DNA from: Bacteroidales bacterium
Lineage (GTDB): Bacteria > Bacteroidota > Bacteroidia > Bacteroidales > F082
Direction: 5' to 3'
Length of the DNA stretch: 53,909 nucleotides
Assembly (NCBI GenBank): GCA_017645245.1
Contig: JAGCPG010000131.1
Coordinates: 1-53,909 of the forward strand
The translations under genes and the position numbers were made by a program. Below, in pieces: positions 1 to 8,905 of this stretch (position 1 is the first letter of the stretch; every line of letters starts with the position of its first letter). The notes beneath the pieces were generated by a model that was given only the letters and a program-made list of their open reading frames with translations, did not search any database and was not told where the DNA came from.

Positions 1-597
1 GAGATTCAATTGCTGGTGGATGCCTATCGCACCGACTTCGTCAACCAGATTGTCATTGACCGTGACGCCGATGCCCATCAGATCCGCATCTACAACCTCA
101 ATGGGAAATCCTATTCCAACTGTGCCCAAATCCAGCTGGATTATGAGCTGTTCAAGGACTTCGACGTGTCGGCCGCCTTCCGTTACACCGATGTGAAGAT
201 GACCATCAACGACACCTTGCGCGAGAAGCCTTTTGTGAACCGTTACAAGGGCTTGCTGACGCTGTCGTATGCCCCGGGCACATGGCAGTTTGACCTCATC
301 ACCCAGTTCAACGGCGATAGCCGTGTCCCCTCATTGGCGGGCAATGCCACTGCTGTGAAAGACGGCCAGGATATCAAGGAGTCGCCTTTCTATGTGATCA
401 TGAACGCTCAGGTCACCAAGAAGTTCGGTAAGCACTGGGAGGTGTATGCTGGCGGCGAGAACCTGCTCAATTACAAGCAGGACCATCCGATCGTCTCGGG
501 TTCGGATCCCTACGGCAGCGACTTCGACGCTTCGATGGTTTGGGGCCCTTTGAGTGGAATCCGCGGCTATTTGGGAGTGCGGTTCCAGGTTAAATAA
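1..597 (+). CDS. TonB-dependent receptor, C-terminal end (5' truncated)
   Basis: The reading frame is open from base 1 and ends at a TAA at 595-597, so only the last 198 residues are in the window. The visible part is alternating hydrophobic/polar beta-barrel sequence rich in aromatic residues. It includes a barrel-strand stretch (YKGLLTLSYAPGTWQFDLI), the phrase VYAGGENLLNYKQDHPI, which is typical of the last strands of TonB-dependent receptors, and a final strand GIRGYLGVRFQVK. Outer-membrane receptors of this type import nutrients such as siderophores, cobalamin or glycans with energy from TonB-ExbBD. The substrate cannot be told from the tail alone. The protein stops 23 bases before the C10 peptidase start, and the two may share a transcript. 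A small PadR-like or OmpA-type barrel is less likely because of the GGENLLN motif. Confidence 0.85.
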   Translation, partial: EIQLLVDAYRTDFVNQIVIDRDADAHQIRIYNLNGKSYSNCAQIQLDYELFKDFDVSAAFRYTDVKMTINDTLREKPFVNRYKGLLTLSYAPGTWQFDLITQFNGDSRVPSLAGNATAVKDGQDIKESPFYVIMNAQVTKKFGKHWEVYAGGENLLNYKQDHPIVSGSDPYGSDFDASMVWGPLSGIRGYLGVRFQVK

Positions 598-620
598 TTT
601 GTTATTAAAACCACGCTATA

Positions 621-3161
621 ATGAAACGTATTCTTTTTACACTGACAATGCTACTCTCGGGTGTGATGGCACTTCACGCCGCTCCCGTTGATCTGTCGCT
701 GGCGCAAGCCGCTGCCGGCAAATTCGCCCAGGCGAAATTCGTCGTGGAGCGCCAAAACCTGGAACTGGTTTATACCGGCCAGGATGAGGCCTTTTATGTG
801 TTCAACATTGGCGATAGAGGCTTCGTCATCATTGCGGCCGACGATGCCCATCGTCCCGTGATTGGCTATTCCGATCAGTCGACTTTCGATGCCAACAACA
901 TCCCGCCTGCGCTGGTGGATTATCTGGATGGCATGGCCACGGGCATTAATCGGTTGAAAAGAAGAGGCAATGCCGTGGCAACGCCTTTGGTGGCCGCCGA
1001 GTGGGAATCGCTGCTGCGAAGGGGCGAGCTCATTCCACGCCTCAATGGCAGGGGAGTGGACTATCTTGTGCAAACCCAGTGGAATCAGGATTATCCTTAC
1101 AACTACTATTGCCCGGAAGATCCAGACGGCTCCCATGGTCACACCTACGTGGGGTGCCTGGCCACTTCAATGGCGCAGCTGGTGTCGTTCTGGAAAAACC
1201 CCGAACACGGATACGGTAGCCATTGCTACTATCACGAAGACTATGGCCAAATCTGCGCCGACTTTGAGAATACCTACTACGACTGGGATCATATCGCAAA
1301 TAAAATCAATGAGAATTCACCGATTGAGGAGATTCAGGCGGTGGCATTGATCAGCTTCCACTGCGGTGTGACCATCGACATGGGCTATGGTCCCGATGGT
1401 TCAGGCGGTGGCTCGGGCGGTATTCCCGCAGCCATGCACGAGTATTACAACTATAGCGAGGCCAATGTCCAATACAGCCGCAACGACTTTGAAACGGAGC
1501 TTTGGAAGTTCATGGTGCGTGAGCAATTCGACATGGGCTGGCCGATGTATTACGGCGGTTGCGACGATGGCTGCCACGCCTTCATCTGTGACGGCTACGA
1601 CGACAAGGATATGTTCCATTTCAACCTGGGTTGGGGCGGCGGCTCCGACGGCTGGTACCTCATTGACGAAGCGCCCTACACCCATCCCGCCGATGCCATG
1701 TTCAACTTCGTTCCCAGTGAGATTTACGACATTACGGCCAGTGCTCCCACCGGCTTTACGGTGAATGTCCCTTCGGATACGGAACTCAGGACGGAACTCC
1801 ATTGGACCAACCCCACCACCTCGTTGGATGGCACACCGTTGTCATCGATCGAGGAGATTGTTGTGATGCGTAACAAAGAAGTGATCTGCACCATGACGAA
1901 TGTCGCACCCGGTGCTTCGATGGATTTTGAGGACACCTCGGTGCCGTATTTCGACATGTTCCAATATGAGGTTTATGCCAAGGCCAATGGCCGTTACGGA
2001 AAACACGCCAATACGAACGTCATTGTTGGACCTTCCTGTGAATGGAGGGTCATCATGACCTCAACGAGTTTCCAAGGATGGAGAGGCGGTTATCTTTCCG
2101 TCTACAACAACATTGGCCGTGAAGTGGCGAATTGTTCGTTGGCCAATTCCTCAACCACACCGGTTCAGTTTTCGGCGCCTTTGGGCCGTTTGAGCTTTGG
2201 CTGGACGGCTCCCGAGGAGACGGTGAGCCAGATGGGCTTTGTCATCAAGGATTCGGAGGGAAATAGCGTATATACCTTCTCGGGCTCATCGGATGATCTG
2301 CCTTCGGGCGTTTTCTTTGAGACCAACAACGGTTGCGGCAGCAGTGTGACTTGCAGCATGCCGGAGAATGTGGTCGCTTCCGACAACGGTGACGATCCCA
2401 TTCTGTTGACTTGGGATCCCGTGAGCGAGGATGTCTATGGTTATAACGTCTATCGCGACGGCGTGCTTTGCCGTCTGGTTCAGTCGGGTACCAGCTTCCT
2501 GGATGAGCAGTCCGTCCTTGGTGGCCATTGCTATCAGGTGGATGTCATCTGCGAAGGTGGCGAAGGCCCCATGTCCAACCTTACCTGCGCTACCGACGGT
2601 CCTTGTTATCCGCCTCACAATCTTGATTACGAGTTCACTTCTAACAACAAGTTGAAACTGAATTGGGAGGCTCCTGACAACACGGAAGGCTTGACGGCCT
2701 TTTACCTGTTCCGTAAGGTCGATGGTGGTGAATACGCGAGGTTTAAGCTGGTGAGCCCCACGGCGAACACTGTTACCATTAATTCGGCTATGCCGGAAGG
2801 AGACTATTATTTCAAGCTCCAGTCCTATTATGTGGATTTGGATTGCTTCTCGGCACCAGCCAATATCAAGGATGAATCGAACGTGTTTGAGTTGCATGTG
2901 CAGATTGCTCCGACCAGTGTAGAAGAAAACAATTCTACCTTCACCATCGTGCCTAATCCGACCAGCGGCGCCGTTGTCGTTTCGGGAGCGGACATGCAGG
3001 AAGTCGGTGTCTATAACCTTGTCGGTCAATTGGTTGCATCGCAAAAAGTTGCGGCTGAAACGGTGTCGATCGACTTGGGTGAACTGCCGTCAGGCTTGTA
3101 TTTCGTCCACGTGATTGATCGCAACGGAAGTTGTTGTGTGAGGAAGTTGTTGAAACAATAA
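621..3161 (+). CDS. Secreted C10-family cysteine peptidase (streptopain/interpain type) with T9SS sorting tail
   Basis: The 846-residue precursor starts with a signal peptide (residues 1-20, ending in HAAP). A Spi/C10 propeptide region follows (about 25-110, containing GFVIIAADDAHRPVIGYS). The catalytic domain has the nucleophile Cys179 in YVGCLATSMAQ and the base His319 in CHAFICDGYDDKDMFHFN, followed by LGWGGGSDGW. The usual NWGWGG is here NLGWGG. Fibronectin-III-like modules follow (about 380-470 and 580-760). The last 80 residues (FTIVPNPTSGAVVV ... LPSGLYFVHV) match type A T9SS sorting domains, so the enzyme is probably exported across the outer membrane. The C10 family includes streptococcal SpeB and Prevotella interpain. 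A paralogue sits at 18191-20983. Function as a protease is well supported; its target is unknown. Confidence 0.9.
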   Translation: MKRILFTLTMLLSGVMALHAAPVDLSLAQAAAGKFAQAKFVVERQNLELVYTGQDEAFYVFNIGDRGFVIIAADDAHRPVIGYSDQSTFDANNIPPALVDYLDGMATGINRLKRRGNAVATPLVAAEWESLLRRGELIPRLNGRGVDYLVQTQWNQDYPYNYYCPEDPDGSHGHTYVGCLATSMAQLVSFWKNPEHGYGSHCYYHEDYGQICADFENTYYDWDHIANKINENSPIEEIQAVALISFHCGVTIDMGYGPDGSGGGSGGIPAAMHEYYNYSEANVQYSRNDFETELWKFMVREQFDMGWPMYYGGCDDGCHAFICDGYDDKDMFHFNLGWGGGSDGWYLIDEAPYTHPADAMFNFVPSEIYDITASAPTGFTVNVPSDTELRTELHWTNPTTSLDGTPLSSIEEIVVMRNKEVICTMTNVAPGASMDFEDTSVPYFDMFQYEVYAKANGRYGKHANTNVIVGPSCEWRVIMTSTSFQGWRGGYLSVYNNIGREVANCSLANSSTTPVQFSAPLGRLSFGWTAPEETVSQMGFVIKDSEGNSVYTFSGSSDDLPSGVFFETNNGCGSSVTCSMPENVVASDNGDDPILLTWDPVSEDVYGYNVYRDGVLCRLVQSGTSFLDEQSVLGGHCYQVDVICEGGEGPMSNLTCATDGPCYPPHNLDYEFTSNNKLKLNWEAPDNTEGLTAFYLFRKVDGGEYARFKLVSPTANTVTINSAMPEGDYYFKLQSYYVDLDCFSAPANIKDESNVFELHVQIAPTSVEENNSTFTIVPNPTSGAVVVSGADMQEVGVYNLVGQLVASQKVAAETVSIDLGELPSGLYFVHVIDRNGSCCVRKLLKQ

Positions 3162-3179
3162 CAATTTTTATTATTTTTG
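3150..3179 (+). promoter_or_regulatory. Bacteroidota-type promoter for the acyltransferase gene
   Basis: A TTG at 3150-3152 lies 19 nt before TATTTTTG (3172-3179), matching the Bacteroidota -33 TTG / -7 TAnnTTTG pattern. It overlaps the end of the C10 peptidase gene. The predicted start of transcription leaves a leader of under 10 nt before the ATG at 3194. This supports that ATG over the upstream TTG at 3131. Confidence 0.6.
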
Positions 3180-3193
3180 CGGCCAAATACATT

Positions 3194-4981
3194 ATGAGGC
3201 AGGTCGTAACCAAATCGGACATCAAGCAGGCCTTGGGCCTGAAGGGCTTCTTCGGCACTTGTGCGGCGGGATTGGCTTATAAAGTGTGCGGTTTGGGTGA
3301 GATCAATAGGCTTTTCGACAGTGCCGCCGACTATCAGGGCCGAGAGTTTGCCGACCATCTGCTGGAGAACATGAACATCACCATCGATGTGGCTCCCGAA
3401 CAACTGGAAAACATTCCCAAGGAAGGCGGTTTCATCGTGGTGAGCAACCATCCCTTTGGCGGCATCGAGGGCGTGATGCTGTTGAGCGCCATCGCCAAGG
3501 TGCGTCCCGACTTCAAGCTGATGGCCAACTTCATCCTGTCGCATATCCCCAACCTTAAGGAGTGCTTCTTCTCGGTGAATCCATTCGAGAAAAACCCCGA
3601 ATGGAAAAGCAGTGTGGGAGGCATCAAGGGTGCCATCCAGCACGTCAATGACGGCCACGGGTTGGGCATATTCCCCGCTGGCGAGGTGTCGCGCTACCAT
3701 GGTCACGACTATCCTGAGGATCTGCCTTGGAGCAATTCCATCGCACGCATCATCATGAGCGCCAAGGTGCCGGTGATTTCAGTGTTTTGGAATGGCTGCA
3801 ACTCCCGTCGTTTCTATCGTTGGGACAAGGTCAACAGCATGTTGGGTACAGCGCGCCTGACACGTGAGCTGGCCAACAAGCACGACCAAAAGATCATCCT
3901 TGAGATCGGGAGGCCCATCCTTCCCGCCGAGGTGGCCACATACACAAAACCCGCCGATCTGGCCGCCTATCTGAGAAGCCGCTCGTATGCCTTGGAAGCC
4001 AATATCAATCGGGCATCGCTGCAAGTGGCCAACGAGAAATGGGTGCCTGTGGAGCCGGCGCTCGACACGCAGCTGTTGATACATGAACTCGAGTCGATCC
4101 GTGAGAAGGCTTTCCTCTTCTCGACGGCCAATTTCGAGTGTTTCATGGCGGAATATGACGACATTCCCAACCTTATGCATGAGCTGGGCAGGCTCCGCGA
4201 GGAGGCGTTCCGGTTCATCGGCGAGGGCACGGGAAAGAGCCTCGATACGGACGAGTTTGACCGTCATTACAAGCATTTGATCCTTTGGGACAACAAGAAA
4301 CAGCAGATCGTGGGCGCCTACCGTCTCGGTTTCGGCAACGAGATCATGAGGGACAAAGGCTTCAAGGGCTTCTACGTCAGCACGCTGTTCAAGTTGGATG
4401 AGTCGTTTGGCGCGACGCTGAGCAAGACCATCGAGCTGGGCCGTTCGTTCGTCACCGTCGAGTACCAACGCGAGGTGCTCCCCTTGGTGTTGCTGCTTCG
4501 CGGCTTGGCAATGGTTGTAACCAGAAATCCTGAGATCCAGCATTTTATCGGTCCTGTGAGCATCAGTTCATGGTATCCCAAGTTCTACCAGAGCATGATC
4601 GTAAAATATGTCACTGAGAAACATCCAGTTAACGCCGATTGGGCTCATGTGGCCACACCAACGACTCCTTTCCATCCTGATTTCCTCAAAGTTGATCCCG
4701 AGGTGCTGATGAAAGACTACATGGATTCAGTCGACAGGTTCGACAAGTTCATGTTCCGCCTGAGCAATGGCGACTATCGCATGCCCACTTTGTTCAAGAA
4801 ATACCTGAAGCTGAACGCCAAGTTCCTCTGCTTCAATGTTGATCCCGATTTCAACGACACGCTCGATGCATTGCTGTTCTTGACATTTACTGATTTCCCT
4901 GAAGACGAAGTCATGCCAATGTTCAGGGATGCCAGCCAAGAAGAACAGCAGTTGGTGAGGGAACGGTTTGGGTACGAATAA
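3194..4981 (+). CDS. Bifunctional acyltransferase: PlsC-like domain fused to GNAT N-acyltransferase (OlsF-like, amino-acid lipid synthesis)
   Basis: The protein has 595 residues. The N-terminal half is a lysophospholipid/O-acyltransferase domain with the block NHPFGGIEG (85-93) in place of the common HxxxxD, and IFPAGEVSR (159-167). This variant is seen in hemolysin-like and OlsF-type enzymes. The C-terminal half (about 310-480) resembles the OlsB/GlsB N-acyltransferase fold (LREEAFRFIGEGTG, HLILWDNKKQQIVGAYRLGF). In known systems the GNAT part acylates an amino acid (ornithine or glycine) and the PlsC part adds the second acyl chain, giving ornithine or glycine lipids. Which amino acid is used cannot be read here. 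The longer frame from a TTG at 3131 runs through the promoter and is unlikely. It is convergent with rsmD, 9 bases away. Confidence 0.8.
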   Translation: MRQVVTKSDIKQALGLKGFFGTCAAGLAYKVCGLGEINRLFDSAADYQGREFADHLLENMNITIDVAPEQLENIPKEGGFIVVSNHPFGGIEGVMLLSAIAKVRPDFKLMANFILSHIPNLKECFFSVNPFEKNPEWKSSVGGIKGAIQHVNDGHGLGIFPAGEVSRYHGHDYPEDLPWSNSIARIIMSAKVPVISVFWNGCNSRRFYRWDKVNSMLGTARLTRELANKHDQKIILEIGRPILPAEVATYTKPADLAAYLRSRSYALEANINRASLQVANEKWVPVEPALDTQLLIHELESIREKAFLFSTANFECFMAEYDDIPNLMHELGRLREEAFRFIGEGTGKSLDTDEFDRHYKHLILWDNKKQQIVGAYRLGFGNEIMRDKGFKGFYVSTLFKLDESFGATLSKTIELGRSFVTVEYQREVLPLVLLLRGLAMVVTRNPEIQHFIGPVSISSWYPKFYQSMIVKYVTEKHPVNADWAHVATPTTPFHPDFLKVDPEVLMKDYMDSVDRFDKFMFRLSNGDYRMPTLFKKYLKLNAKFLCFNVDPDFNDTLDALLFLTFTDFPEDEVMPMFRDASQEEQQLVRERFGYE

Positions 4982-4990
4982 ACCGAGATT

Positions 4991-5548
4991 TCAATCGTTG
5001 TTTTCTTCTGTGAAAGTCTGTGCGAAGAAACTGAAGTTCACTTTGCCGTAATGGCGCTGCTCCATGAAGTGAGGATGCTCGTCGAAGTGGACGTATTTGT
5101 CGTGTTCCAGCACAAACATGCCATCTTCGTTGAGTAGCTCATTGTCGAAGATGAGGCGCACCAGTTCGTTGTAATGCTGGCAGTCGTAGGGCGGGTCGGC
5201 AAAGATGAGGTCGTATTTCATCTTGTGGTTGGCGAGGAAGCGAAACACGTCGGAGCGCACCGCCATCAGCTCCTTCATCTCAAGCTTGTTAGCGGTCTCA
5301 CGAATGAAGCGGATGCAACCGTTGTCCTGGTCGACAGAGGTGACCTTCGGGCAGCCGCGCGACACCAGCTCGTAGGAAATGTTGCCCGTGCCGGCAAAAA
5401 GATCCAAAGCAGTAACCTCCTCAAAGTCCATGTAGTTCTCTAGGATGTTGAACAGGCTCTCCTTAGCCATGTCGGTGGTGGGCCGTACGGGAAGGTTGTT
5501 AGGCGCTATGATCTGCCGCCGTTGGTATCTGCCTCTGATGATTCTCAT
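4991..5548 (-). CDS. rsmD: 16S rRNA (guanine966-N2)-methyltransferase
   Basis: The 185-residue protein begins MRIIRGRYQRRQI, typical of RsmD. It carries the SAM-binding motif DLFAGTGNISYELVSRG and the catalytic FADPPYDC (the DPPY motif of N2-guanine methyltransferases). It methylates G966 of 16S rRNA in the 30S subunit. The ATG at 5548 overlaps the stop of the DUF3822 gene by four bases (ATGA), so the two are translated as a pair. A longer frame to 5665 lies inside DUF3822 in another frame and reads as shadow sequence. Confidence 0.93.
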   Translation of the reverse strand: MRIIRGRYQRRQIIAPNNLPVRPTTDMAKESLFNILENYMDFEEVTALDLFAGTGNISYELVSRGCPKVTSVDQDNGCIRFIRETANKLEMKELMAVRSDVFRFLANHKMKYDLIFADPPYDCQHYNELVRLIFDNELLNEDGMFVLEHDKYVHFDEHPHFMEQRHYGKVNFSFFAQTFTEENND

Positions 5549-6363
5549 GATAGCGATTTGTAAGGGATGTAGTAGTATTGGAAAGGCGTGTCGCTCAGGG
5601 CCATGTCCACCTCGACGCTGCCGTCGGGGTTGATGAAGTGGATGCGTTTGATGTAACGATCGCACAGCTTGATGATCTCGGAGTTTCCGGAAATCAAGCC
5701 GGAGAAGTAGACGGGGACTTCCTGGCCTGACAGCTGTTGCTGCTCCAGGGCGAACATCAGGAAATAGATGAAGTCGTCCTTGGTGTTGAACTTGAAGTTG
5801 TTGAAGAACTTGAGCTTGTTCTCACTGACGACAGCCAAATCGAACGAGCGGCTGTTGACGTTGACGTAGCCAACAGTCTTGTCTTCAAAGCGATTCTCGC
5901 GCATGATGCCGCTCAAAAAGACGCTCGACTGGTGGGTGATGGTGACGTTATTCCAAAGACCGTAGATGCGTTCCACTTGCCTTGTTGACATGGCAAACAC
6001 GTTGACGCAGTCGATTTCTTCCAAGGTGTCGTACATCACCGAATGGCCATTGGGGAGCTCATGGCTGAAGCGGAGGTAGGACTCCAGCTGTTGTTCGTCG
6101 AAGACCTCCATGGGCACCAGCGTATTGAACCTGTTGTCAACGATGTAGCGAACGTTGTGGACGGGTTTTTCGTAGAGGCCTTTCTTGAAGACGGTTTTTC
6201 CCAGAGCTTCCATGATGAGGCTCTCGTCGCCCGTCTCGGAGGTCTGGTAGAGCTCGATGTCGATGATCTTGTTCTCCTCGAGGTCGTGGACGACAAAACA
6301 AAAACCATCCAATGAGCATTGGATGGTTATGTTGTAAGAAAGACTTCTTGCTGGGTCGATCAT
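5545..6363 (-). CDS. DUF3822 family protein
   Basis: The 272-residue soluble protein starts MIDPARSLSYNITIQCSLDGFCFVVHD. The run of short strands (SYNITIQCSLDGFCF near the start, VGYVNVNSRSFDLAVVSENKLKFFNNF in the second half) resembles the duplicated actin/ASKHA-like fold proposed for DUF3822. That family is Bacteroidota-specific and usually sits directly upstream of rsmD, as here. Its function is unknown. It overlaps rsmD by 4 bases at its end, and its start codon shares one base (6363) with the stop of the upstream gene. The three genes therefore form one operon. Confidence 0.85.
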   Translation of the reverse strand: MIDPARSLSYNITIQCSLDGFCFVVHDLEENKIIDIELYQTSETGDESLIMEALGKTVFKKGLYEKPVHNVRYIVDNRFNTLVPMEVFDEQQLESYLRFSHELPNGHSVMYDTLEEIDCVNVFAMSTRQVERIYGLWNNVTITHQSSVFLSGIMRENRFEDKTVGYVNVNSRSFDLAVVSENKLKFFNNFKFNTKDDFIYFLMFALEQQQLSGQEVPVYFSGLISGNSEIIKLCDRYIKRIHFINPDGSVEVDMALSDTPFQYYYIPYKSLS

Positions 6364-7007
6364 TAGAGTTTCTCCCAGTTACCGTCGGTTGAAGCTTCTT
6401 CGAGTGAGCCGACCTTCAAACCGGCATACTTGTCGATTTGTTCCATCTCGGCTTTGACGTTCATCACGCGGGTGTTCCATTCCTTCTCGGTGAATTTCTC
6501 GCCTGGGGTGGCCAGATAGACCTCGTAAGGAGTCTTCACCTCGAATACGGGAACGGCGATACCACCGCGCTTGATGATGCTGTCATGGATCTCGAACTTA
6601 GCTGTAGGATCGCTGAACGGCACAATGCCGAGGTCGTTGATGTTGAACTGGGTTCTCTTGCCGAAGAGCGAGTCGATCACTTTCACGTAACCCAAGGTGT
6701 CGTTGATGGTCTTGGTGAAGGTGGTGTCCTCAGGATCGGGAACCATCATGACGATCGGGATCTCGTAATTCTTGCAGAAGTCGATCAGGGAGTCGAAGTT
6801 GGAGGTGTACCTGTTGTGTGCCTGCTTGAACTGGATCTCAGCGTCGCGGATGTCCTTCAAACGCTGGACAACCTGGGTTTCGCGGCGACTCTTCTCGTTG
6901 CCGAAATCAATGGGAGCCTTGATGCTCTGGACGACCTTAATGGCTAAGAAAACAACAACGGCAAACAAAACGATGTTGATGATGATACTTTTCAGTTTCG
7001 GATTCAT
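6363..7007 (-). CDS. Unknown membrane-anchored protein, first gene of the DUF3822-rsmD operon
   Basis: The protein has 214 residues with a single N-terminal membrane segment (about residues 8-26, IIINIVLFAVVVFLAIKVV) and no lipobox. The remainder is soluble. It has a basic coiled-coil-like stretch (RRETQVVQRLKDIRDAEIQF), where the pattern RLKDIRDAEIQFKQAHNRYT recalls pilin/pseudopilin-like stems, and then a mixed alpha/beta region. I do not recognise a catalytic motif. The gene is preceded by a possible -7 box TACCTTTG (complement of 7054-7061) and leads the operon with DUF3822 and rsmD. A role in the envelope is inference from the anchor only. Confidence 0.75.
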   Translation of the reverse strand: MNPKLKSIIINIVLFAVVVFLAIKVVQSIKAPIDFGNEKSRRETQVVQRLKDIRDAEIQFKQAHNRYTSNFDSLIDFCKNYEIPIVMMVPDPEDTTFTKTINDTLGYVKVIDSLFGKRTQFNINDLGIVPFSDPTAKFEIHDSIIKRGGIAVPVFEVKTPYEVYLATPGEKFTEKEWNTRVMNVKAEMEQIDKYAGLKVGSLEEASTDGNWEKL

Positions 7008-7108
7008 TGTCTTTTATTTTTCTGATTATTATTGCCTATTTTTAGATGTGCTGCAAAGGTATGTTTTTTTTCGTTTCGGTGAAACAAATTTTTCTTGAAT
7101 TATTTTAG

Positions 7109-7116
7109 TATCTTTG
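7109..7116 (+). promoter_or_regulatory. -7 box (TATCTTTG) upstream of AMP nucleosidase
   Basis: TATCTTTG at 7109-7116 fits the Bacteroidota -7 consensus and lies 20 bases before the ATG at 7137. No TTG is found at the expected spacing. Its position favours the 7137 start over the upstream frame extension. Confidence 0.5.
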
Positions 7117-7136
7117 CAAAAATTGCAATTAAGGCT

Positions 7137-7907
7137 ATGAAAACCAAGAAAGAAATCGTGGAAAACTGGCTTCCACGTTATACGGGACTTCCGCTGGAGC
7201 GTTTTGGAAAATACATCCTTTTGACCAACTTCCAGAACTATGTAGAGCGTTTTGCGGAATGGCAAGGCATTGAGATTGTGGGACTTAACAAGCCAATGCC
7301 CTGTGCTACCGACGGCGAGATCACCATAATTAATTTCAGTATGGGCAGTGCCAACGCGGCCACCATCATGGATCTGCTGGGTGCTATCCACCCCAAGGCA
7401 GTGCTGTTCTTGGGCAAGTGCGGCGCCGTCCGCAAAAACCATGTGGGCGACTTCATCCTTCCCATCGCTGCCATCCGAGGTGAAGGTACTTCCAACGACT
7501 ATTATCCGCCCGAGGTGCCTGCGCTGCCTGCATTCAATCTGGAGAAAGCCATCTCCACCACCATCCGCGACTACGGCCGCGATTATTGGACGGGCACGGT
7601 TTATACCACCAACCGCCGCGTGTGGGAACACGACGAAGAGTTCAAGAACTATCTTCGCAAGATACGCTGCCATGCCGTTGACATGGAAACGGCTACCCTG
7701 TTCTCCGTGGGATTCTACAACGAGATCCCGACAGGCGCCCTGCTGCTCGTTTCCGATGAGCCGATGACCCCTGAAGGCGTCAAGACCGCTGAGAGCGACA
7801 AGAAGGTGAGTAGCAATTTCGTGGGCGACCACCTGCGCATCGGCGTGGACTCACTGCGGCAGCTCATCAATAACGGAATCACCGTGAAACACTTGAGATT
7901 CGACTGA
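7137..7907 (+). CDS. amn: AMP nucleosidase (short form)
   Basis: The 256-residue protein belongs to the nucleoside phosphorylase fold. It shows the phosphorylase-type core VLFLGKCGAVRKNHVGDFILP, the purine-binding acidic motif CHAVDMETATLF (VDMEXA) and LLVSDEPMTPEGVK. AMP nucleosidase hydrolyses AMP to adenine and ribose-5-phosphate and helps set the adenylate pool. Bacteroidota carry this short version without the N-terminal regulatory domain of E. coli Amn. A generic nucleoside phosphorylase is the main alternative. The first ATG after the -7 box is at 7137. The stop codon shares a base with the holA ATG (TGATG), so it starts the amn-holA-dtd operon. Confidence 0.85.
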   Translation: MKTKKEIVENWLPRYTGLPLERFGKYILLTNFQNYVERFAEWQGIEIVGLNKPMPCATDGEITIINFSMGSANAATIMDLLGAIHPKAVLFLGKCGAVRKNHVGDFILPIAAIRGEGTSNDYYPPEVPALPAFNLEKAISTTIRDYGRDYWTGTVYTTNRRVWEHDEEFKNYLRKIRCHAVDMETATLFSVGFYNEIPTGALLLVSDEPMTPEGVKTAESDKKVSSNFVGDHLRIGVDSLRQLINNGITVKHLRFD

Positions 7908-8905
7908 TGACCTTCGAACAGATAATCTCCGACATCCATAACAAGAAATACGCGCCCATCTATTTCCTGATGGGTGAGGAGCCTTATTTCATCGACGTGA
8001 TCTCCGATACCATCGAAGACGAGGTGCTCGACGAGACAGAGAAGGCCTTCAACCAGATCGTGGTGTATGGCCGCGACGTCGATATTGACACGGTGGCCAC
8101 CCACGCCAAGAGCTTTTCGATGATGGGTGGCTACATGGTGGTCATCGTCAAGGAGGCGCAGGATCTGAAGAACATTGAGGATTTTGAGAAATACCTCGAT
8201 GTGATCCCGCCAACCACCATTCTGGTCTTCGATTATAAGTACAAAAAGCTCGACAAACGTCGCGCCTTGGCCAAGAAGATCGACAAAATGGGCGTGCTGT
8301 TTGAGTCGAAAAAGCTTTATGAGAGCAATATTCCGGGTTGGATCCAATCATATCTGGGCGAGAAAGGCTATTCCATCACCCCGAAGGCGACTCAAATGCT
8401 GACGGACTTCCTCGGTACGGATCTGCACAAGGTGCGCAACGAGCTCGACAAGTTGATCATCGCCCTGCCGAAGTCGAAGAAGATCGACGATGCCGACGTG
8501 GAACGCAACATCGGAATCTCGAAAGATTATAATGTGTTTGAGTTGCAGAACGCCATCGGTCGGCGCGACATCATGCGGGCCAACCAGATCGTGAACTACT
8601 TCGGCGACAACGGCAAGGACAATCCACTGCTGGTGACCGCCATCAGCCTGTATGGCTATTTCACTAAAATATTAAAGGTGCATTACGCCACCGATCCCTC
8701 ACAGAACGCCTTGGCGTCGGCTTTGGGCGTGAATCCCTTCTTTGTCCGCGACTACCAGTTGGCGGCGCGCAATTTCTCCATCGCCGATTGCGTCAAATGC
8801 ATTGCGGTGCTAAGGGAGTTCGACCTGAAGTCGAAAGGCTACAACAGTGGCGAGACTTCTGAAAAGGACTTGTACCGTGAAATGATATTTAAACTTCTAC
8901 ACTGA
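7907..8905 (+). CDS. holA: DNA polymerase III subunit delta
   Basis: The protein has 332 residues. The start MTFEQIISDIHNKKYAPIYFLMGEEPYFID is characteristic of HolA, where the xxYFLxGEE motif begins the AAA+-like domain I. The middle part has EKGYSITPKATQMLTDFLGTDLHKVRNELDKL, the domain II/III junction typical of the family. The delta subunit opens the beta clamp within the clamp-loader complex. The gene overlaps its neighbours on both sides by one base (TGATG). Confidence 0.9.
   Translation: MTFEQIISDIHNKKYAPIYFLMGEEPYFIDVISDTIEDEVLDETEKAFNQIVVYGRDVDIDTVATHAKSFSMMGGYMVVIVKEAQDLKNIEDFEKYLDVIPPTTILVFDYKYKKLDKRRALAKKIDKMGVLFESKKLYESNIPGWIQSYLGEKGYSITPKATQMLTDFLGTDLHKVRNELDKLIIALPKSKKIDDADVERNIGISKDYNVFELQNAIGRRDIMRANQIVNYFGDNGKDNPLLVTAISLYGYFTKILKVHYATDPSQNALASALGVNPFFVRDYQLAARNFSIADCVKCIAVLREFDLKSKGYNSGETSEKDLYREMIFKLLH

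Noticed and set aside
3131-4981. Upstream TTG start at 3131 for the acyltransferase
   Set aside because: It lies in the C10 gene and before the promoter.
7029-7832. 267-residue minus-strand ORF over the AMP nucleosidase gene
   Set aside because: It is an antisense shadow of a well-supported coding gene.
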